The notes: a model not told the origin generated them from the sequence alone. Counted from the first letter of the stretch, positions 36,950 to 46,164 are shown. The stretch is DNA of 64,000 nt from UBA2357 sp041916775 (GCA_041916775.1 JAYRYZ010000006.1:62001-126000), one strand, 5' to 3'. Numbers and translations: made by a program.

Positions 36950-37921
36950 ATGTGGCAATTCGAGCAGCTCGGCGTGCTGTTCCGGCTGGCTGAACAAGGC
37001 AGCGTCGATGCGAATGCGGTGCAGCATGCGCGTACCCAAGGCCGCCTCTCTCCGAGTGCCGCAGAATGGCGCGGGATGCTGGACCGTGTGCTCGGCATCG
37101 GCGGCGCGCTGCTGATCGCGGCAGGCGTGATCTTCTTCTTCGCCTACAACTGGGACGCGCTGCACCGCTTCGCCAAGCTGGGCATCGCGATCACCGCGTT
37201 CTCCGCCTGCGTGGGCGCCGCCCTGGCGCTCGCTGCCAAACGCGACGGCATCGGCCACCAGGCGGCGATGTTGGGTGCGAACCTGTGTGTGGGCGCGTTG
37301 CTGGCCTTGATCGGGCAGACGTACCAGACCGGCGCGGACATGTGGATGCTGTTCGCCGCCTGGGCTGCGCTGATGACGCCATTGGTGGTGCTGGCGCGCT
37401 CGCAGGCAAGCTGGGCGCTGTGGCTTCTCGTCGTCAACACCGCGCTCTGGCTCGCGCTGAGCCGCTCGCTGTGGTTCCCGCTGTTCGGCCTCATCGACGA
37501 GGCTGCATCCTTGCTCATGGTCGCCGGGGTCAATCTGCTGGCGCTGCTCCTGTTCGAGTTCGCAGGAAGGGGGCTTCTCGACAGCCACCAGCGCCATGTG
37601 CATCGCCTTGCGGCGCTAGGGGTGTTCGGCCCGCTCACCATGGGCGGCATCGGCGGCTGGTGGGACCAGGATTACCAGGGCGTGCTCCTCGCCTTTCTGC
37701 TCGTCGCGGGCGCGGGCGCGTGGGTGTATCAACGGCTGCGCTTCGACCTCGCCATCCTCGCGCTTGCAGTGTATGCGGCGATCGCAGTGGGTGCCGCGGG
37801 TCTCATCAAGCTGCTGCCAGGGGGCAACTTCGCTACCTGGAACCTGGTCGCGATCGTCATCATCGCAGCCTCCGGCTGGGCGGGTTGGTGGCTGACACGG
37901 CTTCACAAGGCGCACCCATGA
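36950..37921 (+). CDS. DUF2157 membrane protein
   Basis: 323 aa. A soluble N-terminus (about 1-45: FRLAEQGSVDANAVQHARTQ) precedes about eight hydrophobic helices beginning GIGGALLIAAGVIFFFAYNW, the DUF2157 signature. Function is unknown. It forms a coupled trio with the next two genes: its TGA overlaps the ATG of the DUF4401 gene. The preceding 217-base gap is GC-rich with two ACCCGGGT repeats and no clear promoter. Confidence 0.88.
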   Translation: MWQFEQLGVLFRLAEQGSVDANAVQHARTQGRLSPSAAEWRGMLDRVLGIGGALLIAAGVIFFFAYNWDALHRFAKLGIAITAFSACVGAALALAAKRDGIGHQAAMLGANLCVGALLALIGQTYQTGADMWMLFAAWAALMTPLVVLARSQASWALWLLVVNTALWLALSRSLWFPLFGLIDEAASLLMVAGVNLLALLLFEFAGRGLLDSHQRHVHRLAALGVFGPLTMGGIGGWWDQDYQGVLLAFLLVAGAGAWVYQRLRFDLAILALAVYAAIAVGAAGLIKLLPGGNFATWNLVAIVIIAASGWAGWWLTRLHKAHP

Positions 37922-38997
37922 AAGCCACCTCCTTCACCCCCTCCACCTCTTTCCTGACGACGGTCAGGCTGCTCGTAGAGCGTGGCGTGGTCGACGAGAG
38001 CGAACTCCCTGCTCTGGCCGAAGCCGTCAGCCCGCCATGGTGGCTCGCGATCCTGCAGACGCTCGCCGCCTGGCTCGCGTCGCTGTTCGTGCTGGGCTCC
38101 TTCTTCATCCCGCTGGCGGTGATCGGCGACAGCGCCCCGGCGCGCGCGATCGGCGGTATTGCGCTGGGCGCGGGTGCATTGTGGCTGTTCCAGCGCGACA
38201 AGCTATTCACCAACCAGATGGCGCTGGCCTTCTCGCTTGCGGCGCAGGCCCTGCTGATGAGCGCGGTACTCGAAGGCATTGTGGATTTCGAACGCGACTA
38301 CCGCATCGCCTCGGCCTTCGGCGCGGCCGCCGCGGCCGCGATGATGCTCGGTCGCTCGAGCGACACCCACCTCGCGGTATGCGGCGCGCTCGTGCTCGGC
38401 TTCCTGGGTGCGGCCATCGGCCCTGGCCAGGTTCTGGTCGTGTATGCCGCCGCGGTGTGTGCACTCGCGGTGGCGCTGTGGCTCACCCGCGAACGCTGGT
38501 GCGCCCACCCCGCCGCACGGCGGATCAAGGGGCTGGCCAACGCGAGCGCGCTCGCCGCGCTCGCCAGTGCATGGCTGCTGCCGCTCGCAACCGGACCGGA
38601 TGTGTGGCTGCACGTGATCGAGGGCAACCCGGCAGTGTTCCGCCCGCTAACTTTCTCGGTGGTGGCAGGCGTGACGCTCATCGCCACCGTCATCCATGTC
38701 AGCCGGGGTGCCACCCTCGTCGAACGCGGCGTTGCGGTGTGCGGTGCCGCCGCGCTTGCGCTCGCGAGCCACCAGTCGCCGGGGCTTGCGGTGTGCGCGG
38801 CGCTGTTCCTCGCCGCCTTCCAGGCCGGTCATCGCGGCTGGACGGTGCTCGCCTTGCTCGGCACGCTGGGCTACCTCGGCCTCTTCTACTACAGCCTCAG
38901 CACCACCCTGCTGATGAAATCCATGCTGCTCGCAGGCAGCGGCGTGCTGCTGCTGGCGCTGCGCGCCGCCCTGCTGCGCGAAGGGAGAACCACATGA
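37918..38997 (+). CDS. DUF4401 membrane protein
   Basis: 359 aa with about ten hydrophobic helices after a short soluble N-terminus (LLVERGVVDESELPALAE). It corresponds to the DUF4401 partner that regularly follows DUF2157. ATG overlaps the upstream TGA and its own stop overlaps the ATG of the GDYXXLXY gene. Function is unknown; a small envelope complex is plausible from the strict gene order. Confidence 0.85.
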   Translation: MKATSFTPSTSFLTTVRLLVERGVVDESELPALAEAVSPPWWLAILQTLAAWLASLFVLGSFFIPLAVIGDSAPARAIGGIALGAGALWLFQRDKLFTNQMALAFSLAAQALLMSAVLEGIVDFERDYRIASAFGAAAAAAMMLGRSSDTHLAVCGALVLGFLGAAIGPGQVLVVYAAAVCALAVALWLTRERWCAHPAARRIKGLANASALAALASAWLLPLATGPDVWLHVIEGNPAVFRPLTFSVVAGVTLIATVIHVSRGATLVERGVAVCGAAALALASHQSPGLAVCAALFLAAFQAGHRGWTVLALLGTLGYLGLFYYSLSTTLLMKSMLLAGSGVLLLALRAALLREGRTT

Positions 38998-39542
38998 GCA
39001 CAACAACCCTGCGCATCCTGATCGTGGCCGCCTGGGCCGTCGTCGTCGGTGCCGCACTCGCCAGCGTGCGTGGCCACGAGCGCACCCTGGCGGAGGGCGA
39101 GGTGGTGTTGCTCGCGCTGGCGCCGGTGGACCCACGCTCGCTGATGCAGGGCGACTACATGGCGCTGCGCTTCGCGGTGAGCAATGCGCTGCTTTCGCAG
39201 TTGCATGAGGCTGGCACCGGGGCTGGCACCGATACCCCTCTGCGCCTGCCGCGATTTGCCTACCTTGCGATCGACGCCGAGCGACGCGCGACGTTCGCCG
39301 GTGCCGGCGACGCGTTGCGCAACGAAGATGGCGTGGTGTCGATACGCATCCGCGACCACGGCGCAGGCCCCACGGTAGGTCCGAATGCGTTCTTCTTCCA
39401 GGAAGGCACGGCGGCCACGTTCGAGGCGGCGAAGTGGGGTGAGTTCAGGCTCGCGCCGGACGGCAACGCGCTCCTCACCCACATGCGCGACGAAGACCTG
39501 CAGCGGCTGGGGGCTGCGAGCGCGTTTCCCGAGCTCGATTGA
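38994..39542 (+). CDS. GDYXXLXY domain protein
   Basis: 182 aa. One N-terminal membrane helix or signal anchor (LRILIVAAWAVVVGAALASV), then an outward domain with the name-giving motif in QGDYMALRFAVS (about 52-60). Family members nearly always follow DUF2157/DUF4401 genes, as here. A short in-protein repeat (EAGTGAGTD) comes from a duplicated GGCTGGCACCG in the DNA. Function is unknown. Confidence 0.85.
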   Translation: MSTTTLRILIVAAWAVVVGAALASVRGHERTLAEGEVVLLALAPVDPRSLMQGDYMALRFAVSNALLSQLHEAGTGAGTDTPLRLPRFAYLAIDAERRATFAGAGDALRNEDGVVSIRIRDHGAGPTVGPNAFFFQEGTAATFEAAKWGEFRLAPDGNALLTHMRDEDLQRLGAASAFPELD

Positions 39543-39572
39543 GAGGGCGGAGGCGACTGCCTCCACCCTCTC
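39541..39572. terminator. Hairpin terminator overlapping the GDYXXLXY stop
   Basis: GAGAGGG-C-GGAGGC pairs with GCCTCC-A-CCCTCTC around a GACT loop, a 14-bp stem with one mismatch. It begins inside the stop codon and lies between the membrane trio and the convergent DUF3501 gene. Confidence 0.65.
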
Positions 39573-39605
39573 ATGACAGAAACGCGATGACGTCGAGCGC
39601 GCCGC

Positions 39606-40196
39606 TCAGTCCGCAAGGTCGGTGACGAGCTCTGCCAAGGTCTCGGGCGGCAGGCTGTCGGTGTGGAAGGGGTACTCCTTGTGCTCGCAGCCCACCTTCA
39701 TCTGCGCACCGGCCTTGAGCGCCGCACGCATCGGAGGGCTGAGCTCGAAGCGCAGGAAGTGCACTGCGGCAGTCTTGTCGTCGGTGGTGCGCTCGAGGTC
39801 TTCGTCGGCGATCGGATACACCCGCGGCTGGCCTTCGACCTCGATGAACACCTTGTGCTCGATGCCGCGCATCTTCGCGAGCGCCCGCCGCCGCTCGGAT
39901 TCGACGGTGTACTCGATCATCATCGTGACCTTGAAGTTGCTGCCGTCGGGCACCAGCGGGTTGTAGGCATCGAGCTCGTCCTGTATGCCCTCGGCCTCGA
40001 AGATGCGCTCCACGCGCAACATCTCCTGCACCTGGTAGCGCATCAGCGCCTCGTTCTCGAAGATCAGGGTGAGGTGCTCGCCCAGATGCACGGTGCGCCG
40101 CTTGCGCAGCGCGATGACCCGGGCGCGGATCTCCGGCCGGGCCTTGTGGTAGGCCTCGAGCGACATCAGGGAATCAGCGGTGATTGCAGCCATCAT
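39606..40196 (-). CDS. DUF3501 family protein
   Basis: 196 aa soluble protein beginning MMAAITADSLMSLEAYHKAR, with RARVIALRKRRTVHLGEHLTLIFEN and VGCEHKEYPF, which I recognise as DUF3501. GAGGA precedes the double ATG. Function is unknown. It lies immediately downstream of the Fe-S oxidoreductase-like gene and the rubrerythrin gene, a set that recurs in beta- and gammaproteobacteria and suggests an oxidative-stress redox role. Confidence 0.88.
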   Translation of the reverse strand: MMAAITADSLMSLEAYHKARPEIRARVIALRKRRTVHLGEHLTLIFENEALMRYQVQEMLRVERIFEAEGIQDELDAYNPLVPDGSNFKVTMMIEYTVESERRRALAKMRGIEHKVFIEVEGQPRVYPIADEDLERTTDDKTAAVHFLRFELSPPMRAALKAGAQMKVGCEHKEYPFHTDSLPPETLAELVTDLAD

Positions 40197-40246
40197 TGCG
40201 TGTCCTCGGTTCTATGCTGTTCGGGCGGGCGCCAGGGCGTCACGGC

Positions 40247-41584
40247 TCAGAGCCCGTAGGCGCGCGCGAGCAAGGTGAGCGGGTGCGCCATCTGCGCCTT
40301 CTTCATGCCGGCCTCTTCCATCCCCTGCTCGATATGGTGGCCGGCGAGTTGACAGTCGGAGCTGATGTAGTCGGGTTCGAACTCGCTCATCGCGCGGAAC
40401 ACCGGCTTGCCGATCTTCATCGCGGTGGCGTGGAATTCCTTCTTTACACCCCAGGTACCGGAGTGCCCGGAGCAGCGCTCGACCGCCTTGACCTCGGTAC
40501 CCGGCACCAGCGACAGCGCCTCGTAGGTCTTCTTGCCGACGTTCTGCACCCGGGAATGGCACGGGATGTGATAGGACACCTTGCCGAGCGGCTGTTTGAA
40601 ATCGGTCTTCAGCAAGCCGTCCTTGTTGCGCGCGACGAAATACTCGAAGGGGTCCCACATCGCCTCCTTCACCAGTTGGGTGTCCGCGCAGTCGGGAAAC
40701 ATCAGCGGCAGTTCCTGCTTGTAGGTCAGCGTACAGGAGGGAATCGGCGTGAGGATGGCGTAGCCCTCGCGCGCGTAGCGGGCGAGTTGCGGGATGTTCC
40801 TTTCCTTGTTCGCGGCCACCGCATCGAGATCGCCCAACTCCAGCTTGGGCATACCGCAACAGGCCTCCTTCTCGATCAGCACGAAGGGGATCTCGTTGTG
40901 ACGCAGGATGTTGAGCAGGTCCTGCCCGATTCCCGGCTCGTTGTAGTTGATGTAGCAGGTCGCATACACGCACACCTTGCCCGGCGTGCGCTCGCCATCC
41001 ACGACCCGCGTCGCCTCCGAGCGGCCGGCGATGGACCTGAACTTGCGCGGCGCGTAGCCTGGGATCCAGGCCTTGCGGTCGACACCCAGCGTGCTCTCCA
41101 TGACGCCACGCATCGCGCTCGTCTTGTTCACCGCATTCACCACCTGGGTAACCACAGGGATGCCGGCGAACTGTCCGAGGGTGTCGGTGGACGACAGCAA
41201 CTTGTCGCGCCAGGTCGTGCCACCCTGCTTGTGGCGCACCGCCTTGGCGCGCAGCATCAGGTGGGGGAAATCGAGGTTCCAGGGGTGCGGCGGCACGTAC
41301 GGGCACTTCGTCATGTAGCAGACGTCGCACAGGTAGCAGTTGTCGACGACCTTCCAGTAATCCTTCTTGGCCACGCCCTCGACCTCGCCCTCCGCGGTGG
41401 CGTCGACGAGATCGAACAGGGACGGGAATGAACCGCACAGACTAAGGCAGCGCCGACAGCCGTGGCAGATGTCGAACACCCGCTCCATCTCGGCCATCAG
41501 CTTTGCCTCGTCGTAGAACTCGGGGTTCTTCCAGTCGAGTGGATGACGTGTCGGTGCTTCCAGGTTGCCTTCGCGTACGCTCAT
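40247..41584 (-). CDS. Heterodisulfide reductase-related Fe-S protein (GlpC-like)
   Basis: 445 aa. Two [4Fe-4S] ferredoxin sites near the N-terminus (CHGCRRCLSLC and CYLCDVCYMTKCP) are followed by two CCG-type cysteine domains (first with EKEACCGMPKLE, second with CSGHSGTWG) as in HdrD/GlpC. It has no flavin domain, so it must relay electrons between partners, probably from a quinone or dehydrogenase to the rubrerythrin system. AGGA precedes the ATG; 150 bases separate it from the rubrerythrin gene, with a CCCGCCGCGGCGGG palindrome at 41711-41724. Confidence 0.92.
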   Translation of the reverse strand: MSVREGNLEAPTRHPLDWKNPEFYDEAKLMAEMERVFDICHGCRRCLSLCGSFPSLFDLVDATAEGEVEGVAKKDYWKVVDNCYLCDVCYMTKCPYVPPHPWNLDFPHLMLRAKAVRHKQGGTTWRDKLLSSTDTLGQFAGIPVVTQVVNAVNKTSAMRGVMESTLGVDRKAWIPGYAPRKFRSIAGRSEATRVVDGERTPGKVCVYATCYINYNEPGIGQDLLNILRHNEIPFVLIEKEACCGMPKLELGDLDAVAANKERNIPQLARYAREGYAILTPIPSCTLTYKQELPLMFPDCADTQLVKEAMWDPFEYFVARNKDGLLKTDFKQPLGKVSYHIPCHSRVQNVGKKTYEALSLVPGTEVKAVERCSGHSGTWGVKKEFHATAMKIGKPVFRAMSEFEPDYISSDCQLAGHHIEQGMEEAGMKKAQMAHPLTLLARAYGL

Positions 41585-41734
41585 GGTGGTTCCTGTCAGT
41601 GCCAGCTTGATGGAGTCGGTCAGGTGGGCCCGGCGAACGCCAGCCCGGGCATTGGTGCAGCCGATGCCCTTGCCACAAGTACGGCGGGCGTAGCGTCTGG
41701 ATGCGCCGCGCCCGCCGCGGCGGGATTCATTCGG

Positions 41735-42157
41735 TCAGTCGACCAGCGCGTCCAACGCCTTTTGGTAGCGGTTCGCGTGCGAGCGCTCGGCCTTCGCAAG
41801 CGTCTCGAACCAGTCGGCGATCTCGTCGAAGCCTTCCTCGCGCGCGGTCTTGGCCATGCCCGGATACATGTCGGTGTACTCGTGGGTCTCGCCAGCCACT
41901 GCAGAGGCCAGGTTGTCGCGGGTGGCGCCGATCTTCATGCCGGTGGCAGGATCGCCCGAGGCTTCGAGAAACTCCAGATGGCCATGGGCGTGGCCCGTTT
42001 CGCCTTCCGCGGTGGAGCGGAACAGCGCGGCCACATCGTTCTGGCCCTCGATGTCGGCCTTGTTCGCGAAGTACAGGTAACGGCGGTTCGCCTGCGACTC
42101 CCCGGCAAATGCTTCCTTCAGACAGGCTTCGGTCTTCGAACCTTTCAATTGCGGCAT
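41735..42157 (-). CDS. Rubrerythrin (diiron domain only)
   Basis: 140 aa. The four-helix ferritin-like diiron domain is seen in EAFAGESQANRRYLYFA, EGETGHAHGHLEFL, AGETHEYTDMYP and KAERSHANRYQKAL, giving the Glu/His ligands. The C-terminal rubredoxin domain of classical rubrerythrin is missing, so an outside electron donor is needed; the neighbouring Fe-S protein is a good candidate. Peroxide reduction is the family role. AAGGAG is 6 bases before the ATG. Confidence 0.93.
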   Translation of the reverse strand: MPQLKGSKTEACLKEAFAGESQANRRYLYFANKADIEGQNDVAALFRSTAEGETGHAHGHLEFLEASGDPATGMKIGATRDNLASAVAGETHEYTDMYPGMAKTAREEGFDEIADWFETLAKAERSHANRYQKALDALVD

Positions 42158-42320
42158 CTTCGTCTCCTTTAGTCGCTACGGTTGTCGAACCAGGTGCACT
42201 CGGGCGCTGCTCTGGTACCCGCACCATAGCGCACGCATCTGTCCAGGACAAAATTGCGATTCCCTAATGACTCAATAGAAATTTCGAATCCCGCAGTGCA
42301 TCATCGATCGCCAAGCCACA

Positions 42321-42560
42321 TCAACCGCCTCGATCGCCATCATCATCCACCCTGCGCGGCTCGCGCAGCAGGCGCCAACCGAGCACCATGCCAAGAACAG
42401 CGTTACCGAGAGCGAATGCAAGCAGGATGAAGCGCAGTCCACCCTCAAGCGCACGCAACTCGACGATCCACACCAGCGCCATCGTCATCACGTTCAGGAC
42501 AAGGATCAGCCAGAAGGCAGGCCTGCGCGGTTGAATCAATCGGGATAGCAGCAAGACCAT
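42321..42560 (-). CDS. Small two-helix membrane protein
   Basis: 79 aa from ATG 42560 with two hydrophobic helices (FWLILVLNVMTMALVWIV and FILLAFALGNAVLGMVLGW) and a charged tail (EPRRVDDDGDRGG). AGGAG lies only 1 base before the ATG but 7 bases before a TTG at 42554, which may be the true start. I recognise no family. It diverges from ppk2. Confidence 0.6.
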   Translation of the reverse strand: MVLLLSRLIQPRRPAFWLILVLNVMTMALVWIVELRALEGGLRFILLAFALGNAVLGMVLGWRLLREPRRVDDDGDRGG

Positions 42561-42649
42561 GCTCCTGATAGGCTTTTTGCTCACAGTGGCTCGCGCCGAG
42601 GCGTACAATGATCCGCATCTGAACCACAAAAACAAGCGGGAGGAAGCCT

Positions 42650-43828
42650 ATGGCAGGTAAGGACATGAAGAACGGAAGCAGCAGCAACGTGCAATCGGCG
42701 GCCCCCCGCGCAAAGCGCGCCGGCAAGCCGCCGCGCAAGGCTGCGCAAGGGGATATCGCGCCCACCGCGACCCCCGCCGACATCGAAACCTTCGAAGTCG
42801 ACCAGGCGGTTGACGCCGCCGAATCATCCAAACTGGTGGCGGTGCGCGACATCATCAGGAAGGGCAGTGGCAAGGACATCGGCAAGGTCGCAGACCAGCT
42901 CGGCGCGATCATGAAGGGCGCCTCGCCGGACGACCTCGCGGTGCTGCGCAAGGCGCTGTTCCAGGAAGAACTCGCGGCAAGCGGGAAGACCGGCGTGAAG
43001 GCAGACGACGAGCTTTCCGACGACTGGCGCACCGGCGGCTACCCCTACCGCAACCTGATGTCGCGCAAGAACTACGAGAAGCAGAAGTACCACCTGCAGG
43101 TCGAGCTCCTCAAGCTGCAGAAATGGGTGAAGGAAACCGGTCAGAAGGTGGTGATCCTGTTCGAAGGGCGTGACGCGGCCGGCAAGGGCGGCACGATCAA
43201 GCGCTTCATGGAGCATCTCAACCCGCGCGGCGCGCATGTGGTTGCGCTCGAGAAACCCACCGAGACCGAACGCGGTCAGTGGTACTTCCAGCGCTACATC
43301 CAGCACCTCCCCACCGCCGGCGAGATCGTGCTGTTCGATCGCTCCTGGTACAACCGCGCCGGCGTCGAGCGGGTGATGGGCTTCTGCACCCCGGACGAGT
43401 ACGCCGAGTTCATGCGCCAGACGCCGGAGTTCGAGCGCAACCTCGCGCGCAGCGGGGTGCATCTGATCAAGTTCTGGTTCTCGGTGAGCCGCGACGAGCA
43501 GCGCCGCCGCTTCAAGGAGCGCGAGGCGCACCCGTTGAAGCAGTGGAAGCTGAGCCCGATCGACTTGGCCTCGCTCGACAAGTGGGATGACTACACCAAG
43601 GCCAAGGAGGCGATGTTCTTCTACACCGACACGGCCGACGCCCCCTGGACGGTGGTGAAGTCCAACTGCAAGAAGCGCGCACGTCTCAACGCGATGCGTT
43701 ACGTGCTGCACAAGCTGCCCTACGACAACAAGGACCTCGACCAGATCGGGCCGATCGATCCACTGTTGGTGGGCCGCGCGCATGTGGTGTACGAGCGCGG
43801 CGAGAAGGCGGAAGCTGCCATCCTCTGA
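42650..43828 (+). CDS. ppk2: Polyphosphate kinase 2
   Basis: 392 aa. A Lys/Ala-rich N-terminal extension (about 1-120) precedes the PPK2 core: YPYRNLMSRKNYEKQKYHLQ, Walker A FEGRDAAGKGGTIKR, LPTAGEIVLFDRSWYNRAG (Walker B) and the lid RRRFKEREAHPLKQWKLSPI. PPK2 uses polyphosphate to phosphorylate nucleotides (class not decidable by eye, class I-like length of core). GGAGG 7 bases before the ATG. Confidence 0.95.
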   Translation: MAGKDMKNGSSSNVQSAAPRAKRAGKPPRKAAQGDIAPTATPADIETFEVDQAVDAAESSKLVAVRDIIRKGSGKDIGKVADQLGAIMKGASPDDLAVLRKALFQEELAASGKTGVKADDELSDDWRTGGYPYRNLMSRKNYEKQKYHLQVELLKLQKWVKETGQKVVILFEGRDAAGKGGTIKRFMEHLNPRGAHVVALEKPTETERGQWYFQRYIQHLPTAGEIVLFDRSWYNRAGVERVMGFCTPDEYAEFMRQTPEFERNLARSGVHLIKFWFSVSRDEQRRRFKEREAHPLKQWKLSPIDLASLDKWDDYTKAKEAMFFYTDTADAPWTVVKSNCKKRARLNAMRYVLHKLPYDNKDLDQIGPIDPLLVGRAHVVYERGEKAEAAIL

Positions 43829-43848
43829 GCGGCGATGCTTCAGAGCAC

Positions 43849-43874
43849 GCCAGACCCGGGCCACCGGGTCTGGC
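43849..43874 (+). terminator. Hairpin terminator after ppk2
   Basis: GCCAGACCCGG (43849-43859) and CCGGGTCTGGC (43864-43874) form a perfect 11-bp stem with a 4-base loop, 20 bases after the ppk2 stop. No long T-run follows. Confidence 0.7.
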
Positions 43875-43999
43875 TGTATCATCGCACGCATCACACACAT
43901 GACACGACACGCTCCGCTGCAACGCCTACTGGTTGAGTGCGCGGGCGATTCAAGATCGATCAAGATCGGCAATCCGACGATCAATACGCTGGAGACACC

Positions 44000-45427
44000 A
44001 TGCGCCGCACCCGTCAGGCCCGCATCCTCGCGACCCTCGGCCCCGCCAGTTCCGACATCGACACCATCCGCGCGCTATTCAAGGCCGGTGCCGATGTATT
44101 CCGCCTGAACTTCAGCCACGGCGATCATGCCGACCACGCTGCGCGGGTCGAGACCATACGCAGTATCGAGAGCGAGCTCGGCCGCCCGATTGGCATCATG
44201 CTCGACCTTCAGGGCCCGAAGCTGCGCGTCGGCCGGCTCGTCGATGGCAAGGCGCAGCTCACTGCAGGCAGCGCATTCAGGCTGGACCTGGACCCGGCCC
44301 CCGGTGACGCGACACGCGCTCCGCTACCCCACCCCGAAATCTTCGCCGCCATCCACCCCGGCACCGAGCTCTTGCTTGACGACGGGCGCATCCGGCTGCG
44401 GGTGGAGGCCTGCGATGAACGCTCCGCCGACACACGCGTCGTCGTCGCTGGGGTGCTGTCCGACCGCAAGGGCGTGAACGTGCCCGGCGTGGTGCTGCCG
44501 ATTTCGCCGCTCACCGAGAAGGATCTCGCCGACCTGCAGTTCGGCCTGACCCTGGGTGTCGACTGGGTGGCGCTGTCCTTCGTGCAACGGCCGGAGGACA
44601 TCATCGAGGCGCGCCGGCTGATTGGCGACAAGGCCTGGATCATGGCGAAACTGGAGAAGCCCTCGGCGATCGACTGCCTGGACGCGATCGTCGAACAGGC
44701 CGACGGCATCATGGTCGCGCGTGGCGACCTGGGCGTGGAGTTGCCACCGCAGAAGGTGCCGGTGTTGCAGCGGCGTATCGTCCGCTCCGCACGGCGCGCC
44801 GGCAAACCGGTGGTGGTGGCCACACAGATGCTGGAATCCATGGTGAATGCGCCCATCCCCACCCGCGCGGAGGCATCGGATGTCGCCACCGCGATCTACG
44901 ACGGAGCGGACGCGGTGATGCTGTCGGCAGAATCTGCCTCGGGACGCTACCCGGTCGAGGCGGTGACGATCATGGACCGCATCATCCACGAGGTGGAAGC
45001 CGACCCAGCCTGGCGCGAAGCGCTCGATGCCTCTCACGTGCCGGCCGAACCGAACACGCCGGATTCGATCTGCCTCGCACTGCGCGACGTCACCGCGCTG
45101 CTCGGTCCGGTCGCCACGGTGGCCTTCACCTCCTCCGGCTTCTCGACCCTACGCGCGTCACGCGAGCGCCCGTCGGCACCCATCCTCGGCCTCACGCCGC
45201 ACATCTCCACCGCGCGCCGCCTGGCCATGGCCTGGGGCGTGCATGCGGTGCCTTACGAGGAGATCCACGACGTGAACGAGATGGTTGACCACGCCGCCCG
45301 GGCTGCGGTCGCGGGTGAATACGCGCGCACCGGCGACCTCATCGTGGTGATCGCGGGCATCCCCTTCGGCCGCAGCGGGACCACCAACCTGCTCCATGTC
45401 ACGCGCATCACCGAGGACATCACCTGA
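44000..45427 (+). CDS. pyk: Pyruvate kinase
   Basis: 475 aa from ATG 44000 with GGAG 5 bases upstream. N-terminal RRTRQARILATLGPASSD and RLNFSHGD, substrate site MLDLQGPKLRVG, catalytic AKLEKPSAID and MVARGDLGVELP, and the family signature ATQMLESMVNAPIPTRAE. C-terminal allosteric domain present. It makes pyruvate and ATP from PEP. The frame is open upstream to 43937 but the added residues are not family-like. Confidence 0.96.
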   Translation: MRRTRQARILATLGPASSDIDTIRALFKAGADVFRLNFSHGDHADHAARVETIRSIESELGRPIGIMLDLQGPKLRVGRLVDGKAQLTAGSAFRLDLDPAPGDATRAPLPHPEIFAAIHPGTELLLDDGRIRLRVEACDERSADTRVVVAGVLSDRKGVNVPGVVLPISPLTEKDLADLQFGLTLGVDWVALSFVQRPEDIIEARRLIGDKAWIMAKLEKPSAIDCLDAIVEQADGIMVARGDLGVELPPQKVPVLQRRIVRSARRAGKPVVVATQMLESMVNAPIPTRAEASDVATAIYDGADAVMLSAESASGRYPVEAVTIMDRIIHEVEADPAWREALDASHVPAEPNTPDSICLALRDVTALLGPVATVAFTSSGFSTLRASRERPSAPILGLTPHISTARRLAMAWGVHAVPYEEIHDVNEMVDHAARAAVAGEYARTGDLIVVIAGIPFGRSGTTNLLHVTRITEDIT

Positions 45428-45518
45428 TCGCTTGCACCAAGTGCAACAATCCGCGGGGTCGGCCGGTTCGCCAATCCGCTAGAATGCCGCTCCCGCACGA
45501 ACGCCCAAGAAGAGCACC

Positions 45519-46130
45519 ATGATGAGCCCGCACGTCAAACTGAACATTGCCTTCCCGCCGCTGGTCCGGCGCATCGAGCAGGAGGCCACGATCATCGGTG
45601 ATCAGATCCTCAAGATCGATCACTTCCTGAATCACCGCATCGAGCCGGCCTTCATCATGGAGATGGGGCGTGAGCTGGCGCGCAGGCTGTCAGCCTTCCA
45701 ACCCACCCTGATCCTCACCGCCGAGGCAAGCGGCATCGCCCCAGGGCTCGCGGTGGCGCAGGCGCTGAACGTGCCGCTGGTGTTCGCCAAGAAGTACTCT
45801 CCCGAGGTGGAGTCGCCCGCGCTGTCGCGGGTGATACCCTCGCCCACCAAGGGCGGCGCGACCAAGCTCGTGATATCTCAACGCTTCCTTCCCGCTGGCA
45901 GCCGCATCGTGATCGTGGATGATTTCCTCTCCAACGGCAGGACCGCCGTCGCGCTGATCGAGATGGCGCGCGAGGCGGGCGCGGAGGTGCTGGGGGCGGG
46001 CTTCATCGTCGAGAAGTGCTTCAAGGAAGGACATTCGGCGGTTGAACAGACCGGCGTACCGGTCGCGACACTCGCCCAGGTCGAGCGCCTCGAAGCCGGC
46101 AAGGCAGTGATGCGCCAACCGCAACCCTGA
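45519..46130 (+). CDS. xpt: Xanthine phosphoribosyltransferase
   Basis: 203 aa. Type I PRTase with the PRPP loop IVIVDDFLSNGRTA (about 128-141) and the purine-side segments KIDHFLNHRIEP and TAEASGIAPGLAVA, as in Bacillus-type Xpt. It salvages xanthine to XMP. The start may be ATG 45519 or the adjacent ATG 45522. It follows pyk by 91 bases, and an HDOD gene follows 34 bases later. Confidence 0.87.
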   Translation: MMSPHVKLNIAFPPLVRRIEQEATIIGDQILKIDHFLNHRIEPAFIMEMGRELARRLSAFQPTLILTAEASGIAPGLAVAQALNVPLVFAKKYSPEVESPALSRVIPSPTKGGATKLVISQRFLPAGSRIVIVDDFLSNGRTAVALIEMAREAGAEVLGAGFIVEKCFKEGHSAVEQTGVPVATLAQVERLEAGKAVMRQPQP

Positions 46131-46164
46131 TCGTCAACTACCGCAGCGGCGGGAAGAGGCAGCA

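Noticed and set aside
41711..41724. CCCGCCGCGGCGGG palindrome as terminator of the rubrerythrin gene
   Set aside because: It has no usable loop or T-tract; noted only within the neighbouring gene's entry.
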